From Takakia lepidozioides (lineage: Eukaryota; Streptophyta; Takakiopsida; Takakiales; Takakiaceae), in contig CM060733.1 in NCBI GenBank assembly GCA_030704615.1, positions 14,570,001-14,634,000 on the forward strand: DNA of 64,000 nucleotides, read 5' to 3'. Numbering within the stretch: position 1 is the stretch's first letter; every line of letters starts with the position of its first letter. Positions 11,431-20,075 of the stretch are shown piece after piece. Under the pieces are notes generated by a model. That model saw only the letters and a program-made list of their open reading frames with translations, was not told the origin of the DNA and ran no database searches. The translations under genes were made by a program, and so were the position numbers.

Positions 11431-11651
11431 TGGACTGTGTAATTCTGATTGGCTGTGTGAGGCTGTGACAGGCTGTGCCGCCCTGTGCTAGGCTGTGCGC
11501 GACTGTGTGACACTGTGTTGGGCTGTGATAGGCTGTGTGACCCTATGCTGGGCTGTGATGGGCTGTGTGACCCTGTGTTGGGCTGTGATGGGCTGTGTGA
11601 CCCTGTGTTGGGTTGTGATAGGCTGTGTGACCCTGTGTTGGGCTGTGATAG
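11431..11651. repeat. GGCTGTGA minisatellite forming the end of pol
   Basis: Repeats of about 27 bases containing GGCTGTGTGACCCTGTGTTG, related in sequence to the minisatellites in both LTRs. The part above 11543 is translated on the minus strand and gives the Pol C-terminus a nine-residue tandem peptide of the form HSPTQGHTA. The rest lies between the pol stop and the downstream ORFs. Confidence 0.8.
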
Positions 11652-14600
11652 CTATTTAAACATCTGTGTTTTCCGCTCCTCACCGGTTTAACGACAAGTA
11701 TTCTATGCTCCGTTGGTGTTACTGGAACAGCCTGTATTTGCTCCTGTGGTTCTATATGCAAATCGTGCCTCAATGGCTTGTCATGTATACCACTGTATCC
11801 TTTCAACTTGTTGGCATTGACCCTGCCCAGCATTTCTTTGTTAATGGTTTGTAACATGGCCTTGTTGTTATCATACATCTTTTGTATGACATAAGGTCCC
11901 TTCCATGGCGATTTAAGCTTAGAAGCCTTAATCTTTCCCTTCTTCTGTAACCACAAAACCAAATCTCTTGTTTTGAAAGTCTTCAACTTCCCTTCATCAA
12001 ACTGATCCTTCCTTGTCATCTGTATTCTCGTCATGTTGTCAGCTGCATCAGCTCGTACTTCCTCCATATGGTATAATTCATGTTTCCTGACCTTAATTGA
12101 ATCTTCCAATTCCATTCTTCTTCCCCATTCAGTTCTCATAGTAGGTAATAAAAACTCCACTGGAAGTAAAGCTTCCATACCATAAACTAATTGGAATGGT
12201 GTATACTTAGTGGTGACTTTATATGAAGTCCTGTATGACCACAAAGCTGTCAGTAGCTTTGTATCCCAGTCTGTTCTGTTTGCATTGACTATTTTAGCCA
12301 AGATGGTACATAGTATTTTGTTGGTAGCCTCTACCTGTCCATTACCTTGTGGGTAATAGGTTGTACTTTTCCTATGCACAATCATGAACTCCTTAGTCAA
12401 GAGTTCTATGGTCTCATTGATGAAGTGACTTCCCTGATCACTGATAAATTCCAGGGGACAGCCAAACCGTGTAAGTATGTTCTCATACAAGAACCTGGCT
12501 GTGGACTTAGCTGTGTTGTCCCTTAGAGCTTTAGCTTCCACCCACTTCGTAGTATAATCAGTAGCTGTGATTATATACTTGTTCTGTGTATTCTTGGCTG
12601 GTGGGTTTATTGGTCCAACAAAGTCCAGTCCCCATTTCTGAAATGGTTCAGTAGGCATTGTAGGATGCAAAGTCATCTTCCCAGACCTCTGCAATGGTCC
12701 TAGCCTCTGACACTCATCACAAGTTTTACAATACTTGTGCACATCTTTGAACAAGGTAGGCCACCAGTAACCGGCAAGTAGTATCTTCCTACTGGTAGTC
12801 TCTTCTCCAAAATGGCCCCCTGCCACTCCTTTATGAACTTCTTCCAAAACTTTATCAACTTCAAGGTGGTATAAGCATCGCTTCAGCACTCCATCTGGTC
12901 CTAGCTTATACATTCTGCTTCCTACCATAGTGTAAGGTAAAGCCTTGATAGCAATTCTCTTTCTCTGCTCCTTCCCATAACTTGGTGGACATTGACCATG
13001 AGTAAGATAGTATCTGATTGGCCATTGCCAATCTAACCAATCATCTGCACTTCCCTGCACCTCCACGGCAAATAAGCTCGCATCTGGTAATTGATCATCT
13101 CCTCCTGTGGCTGGTTCACCTGTTGATAACCGTGACAAGTGGTCCGCCACAAGATGCAGCCTCCCAGGCTTGTAAATAACCTCAAACTCAAATTCGTGTA
13201 AGATTATCAACCATCTTGCTATTCTTCCGCTTATCAGAGGTTTGTTTACCAAGTATATCAAAGCTTGGTGATCCACATAGAACATAAACTTCTTACCCAA
13301 CAGGTAATGCCTGAATTTCTTCACTGCATAGATCATTGCCAATGCTTCTCTTTCTGTTGTGCTATAATTTCTTTCAGCATTGTTCATTAATCGGCTAGCA
13401 TAGTACACAGTGAATCTATCCTTCCTGTAACATTTTGGGCTAGCACCGCTCCCAATGCTTCTCCTGAAGCATCACAGTGAACATGGAACATTTCCTGCCA
13501 GTGAGGATTAATCAATACAGGTGTAGTTGTCATTGACAATGTCAGTTCCTCAAAAGCCTGTTGACATTCATCTGTCCATGCAAACACTGCGTCTTTTTTT
13601 AAAAGTTTGCTCAAAGGTGCTGCCATCTGTGCATACCGTCTGACAAATCTTCTGTAGTAGCTGGTTTGTCCCAGGAATCTCCTTAGACTCTTAGCATTTA
13701 CTGGAGGTGGGGAGGCTTTAATGGCCTCCGTCTTTCTGGGATCCACTAGAAGTCCCTTTTTACACACTATGTGTCCCAAAAGTACCCCTGAGTTCACACA
13801 GAAAGTACATTTCTCTGGATTCAGGCCCAGACCTCTCATCCTGCATCTGGCCAAGCACAACTCCAATTTATGCAAGTGCTCACTCTTAGAGCTATACACA
13901 CTGAAATCATCCAAGAACACCTGCATGAAATCATCAAGGTACTCCTGAAAAGATTCACTTATAACTCTCTGGAAAGTTGCTGGTGCATTACAAAGTCCAA
14001 AAGGCATGACTTTGTATGCATAAGCACCCCAGTCGTGATGAAAGCTGTTTTTCCTTGATCTTCCTCTGCCACCTGTACTTGATTATAACCACTGAAGCCA
14101 TCCATGAATGAATACATCTCATGGCCTGCCACAGTGTCCAATACTGCTTCTGTGAATGGTAGAGGAAAAGGATCCTTCCTCGTACAAGCATTCAGCTTCT
14201 TGTAGTTCACACAAACTCTTAGTTTGCCATTTTTCTTGGGAACTATCACAATGGGTGACAACCAAGTTGTGTACTCTATCGGGTATATAAATTTAGCTTC
14301 AGCCAACTTTTTGATCTCTTCTCCAACCTTCTCTGCATAGTTGGGATTCATCCTGTATCTCGCCTGTTTAACTGGTATTGATCCTGGTTCCAGTTCAATC
14401 TTATGTTGACAGATTCAGGTGGTATCCCCTTCAGATCCTCATAGCTCCAAGCAAATACATCTCTGTATTTAATGAACAGACTCTTTGCTTCCTCAAAGAA
14501 TTCTGGCTCTAGATCCGCCCCTACCTTCACCATCCTTGGTTCCTTCTCAGTTCCCACATTCACTTCCCTCACCTGCTCATCAGCTGTGATTGTCCAACCA

Positions 14601-14987
14601 GTTACTATTTCATCCTGTAGACTTACAGTGGCTGGTTCCTCTAGGATATCAATCTCTCCTTCCCTTTCCTCATAAAAATGTGGTGGGTAACTATTTATTT
14701 CCTCCTCAATTGGGGTTGTTGTCACTGCACCACAGTAGATACTTTTTAAACAACTCAGGCCTTCTAATTGCATCTCTGCAACCTGTTCCCACTCTGGGTG
14801 TGCAGCGAACAAAGTAGCTTCCTGTTCCTCATCCAGTCCTTCTTTCCAATCATACTCTCTGACCCCTCTTGGTCTTCTTGTAGCAGATAGTCTTTCAGAT
14901 TTCTTAGTGGTGATTTGTATCTTGTTCAACCCATCCTGCACAGTCAGTAACTGTGAATTCCAATCATGAGGACACTTTGGCCTGTTT
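11543..14987 (-). pseudogene. Inner element pol: reverse transcriptase, RNase H, integrase
   Basis: Copies and integrates the element. Segments in order: 14941-14348 (linker and RT start), 14351-13959 (RT, KLRVCVNYKKLN), 14007-13387 (RT core, catalytic FLDD near 13910, then VHCDASGEALGAVL of RNase H) and 13408-11543 (rest of RNase H, integrase). Integrase keeps the HHCC zinc site and all three acidic residues (GLDFVGP, ISDQGSHF, NGQVEATNK). No chromodomain follows; the tail is a minisatellite-encoded peptide. Frames change near 14975 (after protease), 14355, 14020 and 13410. Each shift looks like a one-base indel with good codons on both sides, so the copy is either freshly broken or the assembly has indel errors. 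The first shift may instead be the natural gag-pol frameshift. Confidence 0.9.
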
Positions 14988-17783
14988 CAGCCATGGTCTT
15001 CCCAACAATAAGGAATAAGCTTCCAGGACTTCATTCATCTTCAACACAGTTACTGTGATCTTAAAGATCATCTCTTGAATCTGGATTTTAACTCCTCTGA
15101 TCAATCCCAATGGCTGTACACTCCTTTGGTCTGCCATGGTTACTGTAAATGGGGCTGGTTTCATGTTGTTTAGACCTAGCTTCTGCCTCAATTGGTCTGT
15201 CATGATATTCACACCAGAGCCTCCATCTATCAGTACATCTGCCAGCTCTGTGCTTCCAATTCTCAACTGGATAACTGGCATAGAATCATCAAAATCCATG
15301 ATTGTTTCTTGCCCTTCTGGCCTCACATTATAACTGGTCACCTTGCTGTTCAGGTCTGTGTTCTCTGTCAAATGGGCAATCCTGTTGATTGCTTGATACA
15401 GCCTGTGTCTACAATAAGGTGCCACAGCTAATAGCTGTCCAATGGTAATTTCCACCTTGGACTGGCATATCACTTCAGCCAATGTCCCTTCCTTACCCTG
15501 CACTTCTGCAGCTTCCCTCTTTCCTTCTTCCTCACTGACTTCTTCTTCTCCTTCAGAGTCTGAGGAGTCTACCATGGGAATATCAGTACTCTTCTGCATT
15601 TCCCGTATGGTATCCGCCACTTCCTTGTGCAGTTCCTTCTCATCTCTCCAAGCCTCATCATCTTCAGGCACATCACTGCCATCTTCATTATCATCAACTT
15701 CATCTTCCACTGGAGGTACTAATTTGGTTCTGCTTCTTGTTACTATCATTGTACTCACTTCCGGTACAATACATGGCCTAACCATGTGGGCTGCCACTAC
15801 TGGCCCCTCATTCCCAGGAGCTCTCATCTCATTCTGGTGTCTGATCCAGAATGGACAAGCCGCCTTACGATGTCCTGCCTGATTACAATAGTAACACAGT
15901 TCTTCTCCATTGGGTCCTCGCCCTTGGTCTGCTCTGGGATTATTTCTGTAATCCTGATTCCCTGGCTGGTAATTCCCTCTTGGATTACCCTGATAGCCAC
16001 CCCTGGGATGTCCCTGGTAATTCCCTCTTGGATTACCTCTCCTTTCCATGCCATTGTTATAACCACCTGTCCTACCATAGTGGTCTTGATCATTGTTTCT
16101 TCTTGGCTGGGGTTGCACTTGATGCACCCTTATCTGCCTAGGCTCTCTTACTGCTGTTCTTCTGTTGTAGTAACAATTCTCAGTAGAATGGTTATCCATT
16201 TTACAGATAGTGCAGTGTTTCTCCTTCATGTGGCATTCAGTAGTGGTGTGGCCTTCATTCTGGCATTTTGCACACCAAACACCCTTCCTCCAATGTGTTG
16301 CAGCCTCTGTGGCATACTTTTTCAAGATTTCTTCTAATCTCTTCTCATAATTTTCCCTCTTCATTTTTTCCTTCTTTTTACTCTTCTTCTTATGCTCCAT
16401 CTCCTCTTCTTCTTCTTCTGACTCATCCTCAGAGTCCTCTTCATCTCTTTTCTCCTTCCTGAGCATTCCCAACTGCTCAATTCTGTTTGCTGTTTCAAAT
16501 GCCTCCTCCACTGTATTGTGGGGTAACATGTCTAGTTTCTTTTGCAACTCTGGCCTTAGTCCATTCACAAACCAAACCTTCTGCAATCCTGGTGCTGGTA
16601 TAGCAGCCAACTTTTTCATCATCAACTCCATTTTCTCCATATACTCTTCAACAGTTTCATGCTTCTTCTGCTTCAGCTGCTGTAAACTCCCATACACTTC
16701 ATCCTCAGTTTTACTGGTCCTGAACCTATTTCGGAAAGCTGTACTCAATCCATTCCAGGTTAGGAAATAATTATCAGGGAATCTTGCATACCATTCACTG
16801 GCTTTCTTTATAAGTGAACACGGAAACAGTCTCATCTTGGCATCATCGCCATTCTCATTGTTCACTATACACATGTGCTCAAATTGGCTAATGTGTACAT
16901 CAGGATCCCCTTTCCTTGAATATATCGGAAAAGGTGGTTTAGCCCGTGTTGGTTGTAACGCCATCTGCGACCCTACACCCTGCCCCCTGACAGTTGTTGG
17001 CCCTTTGGCTGATGCTGGTCCCTGTGGACCTGTAGTATTTGTGGTGGTTCTTCCACCAATTACTGGCCCCTGAGCCCTTCCTGCTCCTAGCCTTTCTATA
17101 TTCACAGTATTCCCAGCCTCAGTTGCACTACTTTCCACACTCCCTGTCCCCCCAGAGCCAGATCCAGGTCTTTCGCCTGATCCCTCTGAGCCGACACCTT
17201 CGTTGGTCTGTGATCCAAGTGCTCCACTTGATCCAGGTCCAACGGGTTGGGATGTCCTGGTTGTAGTCTCAACCTTAGCTGCTGGGTCTACTTCTTCATA
17301 TTCTTCCTCTTCCAATTTCTTCTCTCTATTTTCATCCTCCAAGTTCTGCCCTTGGTTTTCTTCTTCTTCACTCATGTAACTATTTTGTAATAATGTTGGA
17401 GAGTTTGAACTCTCCGCTGGTTCTGCATCCTCATCTTCTGCTCCCGAAACTGGAGTTCCTGCTCTTGGTGTTCCATGCCAACTCTTATCAAAGATTTCTG
17501 CCAAATCTTTTATCCAGGGATGTACCTCAGATCTTTCATCTCGTGGTTGATCTTCTTCCTCTGCCAAGTCCCTTAATCTTTCTTGCAAAGAAAAAGAAGG
17601 TGTGGTATCCAACTCTAGCTCCTCTAGTATAGGTGATGTACTCCCTGATCTCAATGGTGTGAGAGGTCCAGATGATTCCCCAATGTCTATTCCTCTCTCC
17701 CACAGGTATGGATAATGAGCTTTCAGATAACTTTCTCTTTTTGCTGAATATCTTTGGAGTCTAGCTTCTCTTTCATCACTCAT
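14964..17783 (-). CDS. gag: Inner element Gag-protease, 939 aa, intact
   Basis: Structural capsid protein fused to protease. Residues 1-~270 are an acidic, Gly/Ser/Thr-rich leader. The capsid (Retrotrans_gag) block starts near residue 284 (PIYSRKGDPDVHISQFEH) and includes FRNRFRTSKTEDEVYGSLQQ. A Lys/Glu-rich stretch follows, then three CCHC zinc knuckles near residues 503, 523 and 628 (CAKCQNEGHTTTEC, CTICKMDNHSTENC, CYYCNQAGHRKAAC). An Arg/Gly/Asn-rich linker separates the last two. The protease region near residue 852 has DGGSG in place of the usual D-T/S-G-A/S, a form seen in some plant gypsy elements. The ORF ends in TGA at 14964-14966; pol continues in another frame. An uninterrupted 940-codon frame suggests little decay. 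Confidence 0.92.
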   Translation of the reverse strand: MSDEREARLQRYSAKRESYLKAHYPYLWERGIDIGESSGPLTPLRSGSTSPILEELELDTTPSFSLQERLRDLAEEEDQPRDERSEVHPWIKDLAEIFDKSWHGTPRAGTPVSGAEDEDAEPAESSNSPTLLQNSYMSEEEENQGQNLEDENREKKLEEEEYEEVDPAAKVETTTRTSQPVGPGSSGALGSQTNEGVGSEGSGERPGSGSGGTGSVESSATEAGNTVNIERLGAGRAQGPVIGGRTTTNTTGPQGPASAKGPTTVRGQGVGSQMALQPTRAKPPFPIYSRKGDPDVHISQFEHMCIVNNENGDDAKMRLFPCSLIKKASEWYARFPDNYFLTWNGLSTAFRNRFRTSKTEDEVYGSLQQLKQKKHETVEEYMEKMELMMKKLAAIPAPGLQKVWFVNGLRPELQKKLDMLPHNTVEEAFETANRIEQLGMLRKEKRDEEDSEDESEEEEEEMEHKKKSKKKEKMKRENYEKRLEEILKKYATEAATHWRKGVWCAKCQNEGHTTTECHMKEKHCTICKMDNHSTENCYYNRRTAVREPRQIRVHQVQPQPRRNNDQDHYGRTGGYNNGMERRGNPRGNYQGHPRGGYQGNPRGNYQPGNQDYRNNPRADQGRGPNGEELCYYCNQAGHRKAACPFWIRHQNEMRAPGNEGPVVAAHMVRPCIVPEVSTMIVTRSRTKLVPPVEDEVDDNEDGSDVPEDDEAWRDEKELHKEVADTIREMQKSTDIPMVDSSDSEGEEEVSEEEGKREAAEVQGKEGTLAEVICQSKVEITIGQLLAVAPYCRHRLYQAINRIAHLTENTDLNSKVTSYNVRPEGQETIMDFDDSMPVIQLRIGSTELADVLIDGGSGVNIMTDQLRQKLGLNNMKPAPFTVTMADQRSVQPLGLIRGVKIQIQEMIFKITVTVLKMNEVLEAYSLLLGRPWLKQAKVSS

Positions 17784-17804
17784 GTCCCATATCTTTCATT
17801 TCTT

Positions 17805-18500
17805 TTAGTGTGGCAACAACCAAAATTCTCTCCTGTAGTATCTCTCATATATGCCTGGGTTTCTTTCCAGCTTCAATGTACCTCTGGCTATACTGGAAGT
17901 CTCCATTACCATATAACCATACGGTAAACAAGTCTGAAAAGCTGTTCTTGGTGTAAGTTTGATCCACAAGATATCCTTTGGAATCCAATTCTTTACCAAT
18001 ACAAGCTCCTCATGCATATGAGTGTAAACATTCACTTTCCTTTCCTCCCAGCTTTCAAACTCTACCCGCTTAATAGATAGTAAGGCTATCACATAAACCA
18101 ATGTTGGTAACCACCGTGCTCTTCCTCTACAGGCTACCTGATAAATCTTTATCACTCCTTTCTCCAGACCCCATTCCGGATCAGCATCATGCACTCGCTT
18201 AAGAATATTTTCTTTACAACCGTCTGGCAATTTCAAGAACCTTTGAAAGAATTGTTTGGACAATCTTTCTTCCTTCGTTCCACAGGGAATTTGATTCACT
18301 TCAAATTCTTTAATCCTCCAACCACCATGATCCCACCAGATGCCTGTCACATCTGGTTGTTCATGACTCAGTTCCCCAGTATGATCGCCAAATGTCACAC
18401 GGCTTTTACTCACCCATCCCTTCGCTATCCGAGGGGGAAACTCCAAGATAGAAGAGTTGGATATCTCTAAGCATTCAGCCCGCGTGAAACAATCAGTCAT
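17805..18500 (-). CDS. Pre-gag ORF of the inner element, 231 aa, starting inside the LTR
   Basis: An ORF upstream of gag, ending 22 bases before the gag start. Its ATG (18498-18500) lies inside the 5' LTR and the frame runs through the LTR end and primer-binding site before the unique part, so the first ~36 residues are LTR-encoded. The protein is Trp/Arg/Glu-rich (KQFFQRFLKLPDGCKENILK; WESWEERKVNVY-like middle; GIYERYYRREFW end). I do not recognise a domain. Ogre-type plant gypsy elements also have an ORF before gag, but I cannot claim homology. An in-frame TAG lies just upstream of the ATG. Confidence 0.7.
   Translation of the reverse strand: MTDCFTRAECLEISNSSILEFPPRIAKGWVSKSRVTFGDHTGELSHEQPDVTGIWWDHGGWRIKEFEVNQIPCGTKEERLSKQFFQRFLKLPDGCKENILKRVHDADPEWGLEKGVIKIYQVACRGRARWLPTLVYVIALLSIKRVEFESWEERKVNVYTHMHEELVLVKNWIPKDILWIKLTPRTAFQTCLPYGYMVMETSSIARGTLKLERNPGIYERYYRREFWLLPH
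18373..18392 (-). promoter_or_regulatory. Primer-binding site of the inner element
   Basis: Immediately after the 5' LTR on the minus strand the sequence is TTTGGCGATCATACTGGGGA. Its TGGCG...GGGGA layout resembles the TGGCGCCGTTGCCGGGGA type used by Athila/Tat-like elements; the exact tRNA cannot be named from sequence alone. Confidence 0.65.
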
Positions 18501-19295
18501 GACCTGCAGCTAGTGAATCATTGTTGGGTTTCCAATTATATTCCTTATCAGTTTATATTCCCTGTTTATCATGACCAGGTATCTTTTTAAGCGTCAGATT
18601 GCTTCTTGGGCCCCCTGATTTCATTCATACATAGCTTCACTCAAGTCTCTCAACACAAGGTGTTTGTATCGGATGAGAATCAGATTAATCATAATCGGAT
18701 ACATGCTGATGTCCTAACTTCTCTAATCTATCCCTCTAAGTAATCCTACATCTCGTACTAACTCTGTCCTATAGTATCTCATTCCTCCTCGCCAGCTTCC
18801 CTTCCTTCGATCTTAGTCCTCCCCCAGGAGTGATCTCCGTGGCAAAAGTCCCCCAGCAGTGATCTCCATCCCCCAAAAGTGTTCCCCAAAAAGTGATGCT
18901 CTCCCGTCTCCGCTGCCCGCTTTATCTCCTTCCCCCCTGTTCTAACCGTTTTCCTTCACTAACCGTCCTCCGTGAATTACATGTTCCCCGGCAGATGTTG
19001 TTCCCCACAGTCGTTCCCTGTCATGATAACCGTTCCCTACGACTGTGATAGCTGTGACTGACTGTGCGACTGTGACGGCTGTTTCGGGCTGTGTATGGCT
19101 GTGACGGGCTGTGACTGTGACGGGCTCTGACGGGCTGTGTATGGCTGTGATGGTCTGTGACTGTGTCGGGCTGTGACTGGCTGTGACGGGCTATCTCAAA
19201 AATTTAAGGGTACCCCTCAGAACCCATAGAAGTGTCTAAGTCTCAGACTCCACAGAACCCATAAAAATGCCTAAGTCCCAGACTGCCTCCTAACA
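18393..19295 (-). repeat. 5' LTR of the inner element
   Basis: 903 bp, nearly identical to 6244-7151, bounded by TG...CA ends and followed by the GATAC target duplication (19296-19300). It contains the minisatellite at 19040-19191 and the start codon of the pre-gag ORF near its inner end. Confidence 0.95.
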
Positions 19296-19300
19296 GATAC

Positions 19301-19734
19301 CTCCTTTGTTTAAGGAAGCTTCTCCATAAAAAAACCTTTGTTTAATCTTGGAAACTTCTCCATCAAGAAACCTCCATAGGGGAAGCTTCTTAGGGAAGCT
19401 TCTTAGTAACCAGTATATATAGGAGGCGAGACTGGACACTCTTCAGTCTCGCCAACTCCAGTTCAAGCTACTCTTGTTTCCAGTTCCCAGTACTCCAGTC
19501 CAGTTCCCAGTTTTCTAGCCCAGTTTCCAGTATCTGGTACTCCAGTCCAGTTTCCAGCATTCCAGTATTCAAGTCGTGTTCCAATATCTTGTACTCTTGT
19601 TCATTGTTATAAAGATCGTCTTGATTCCTATTCACTCATCATGCATACGGCCACGCCGACCTTGACTTCTTGTCTAGTCTTGTATCTCTAGTTTGATCTT
19701 TTGTTTGTGTTCAGTCATGTTCTCGTCCTTGACA
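19301..19734 (+). repeat. 5' LTR of the outer element, second part
   Basis: Continues the LTR begun at 6044-6243 and matches 22945-23351. It has GAAnnTTC modules at 19315, 19351, 19382 and 19395 and TATATATA at 19414-19421, then a transcribed leader with CCAGT-rich short repeats, ending CCTTGACA. Confidence 0.92.
19315..19421 (+). promoter_or_regulatory. Heat-shock-element-like cluster and TATA box, 5' LTR
   Basis: Four perfect GAAnnTTC modules (GAAGCTTC at 19315, 19382 and 19395; GAAACTTC at 19351) precede TATATATA at 19414-19421. Two more (6207 and 6223) are now 13 kb away because of the nested insertion. The corresponding 3' LTR cluster is 22917-23038. GAAnnTTC is the core of the heat-shock factor binding site; actual heat response is inferred, not shown. 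Confidence 0.6.
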
Positions 19735-20075
19735 GTTTGGCGAGACTAAAGTTTTTTCCTTAGTTAGTTAAGATGGAAGACACAATTGCGGAAATGGTTA
19801 TCACATTGCAGAGTCTTCAACTCTAGAAGCAAGAACTTCGTGCTTCTACTGCCCAACTACAAGCTGATTAGTCTCAAGATCTTGGCAACGCTTTCAACAA
19901 TTTGCAACAACAAATTTCAGAGTTGAAGGAGTCGAACAATGGATCTTCAACCCTACGACAACAAATCCTACTGCAACGGTTCCTCCAAATCATCAACAGA
20001 TTACAAGGGAACCAAAGGTCATCATGCCCAAAAATTTGATGGGATGAGATCAAGATTTCGCGGTTTTGTTCATTC
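19735..20075 (+). pseudogene. Outer element PBS region and gag remnant
   Basis: After the LTR comes GTTTGGCGAGACTAAAG (likely primer-binding site). The gag start is at 19773 (ATGGAAGACACAATTGCG), a Leu/Gln-rich coiled segment interrupted by TAG codons that look like former CAG codons (first at about 19824), then a piece reading PKNLMG / FDGMRSRFRGF in shifted frames near 20025-20065, the start of a capsid domain. The remainder of gag is deleted. Confidence 0.65.

Larger units (their letters stand above)
6244..19295 (-). mobile_element. Inner 13,052 bp Ty3/gypsy element with extra ORFs (minus strand)
   Basis: A complete LTR retrotransposon inserted into the 5' LTR of the outer element. LTRs at 6244-7151 (its 3' LTR) and 18393-19295 (its 5' LTR) are 908 and 903 bp, begin TGTCACACGG and end CTCCTAACA on the plus strand, and are nearly identical. 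The target duplication GATAC is at 6239-6243 and 19296-19300. Order on the minus strand: 5' LTR, primer-binding site, pre-gag ORF, gag-protease, RT-RNase H-integrase, about 4 kb of additional coding sequence, purine tract, 3' LTR. There is no chromodomain. The RT and integrase wording (MPFGLCNAPATFQR, FLDD, NGQVEATNK) suits the Athila/Tat (OTA) side of plant gypsy elements. Near-identical LTRs imply recent insertion. Confidence 0.93.
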
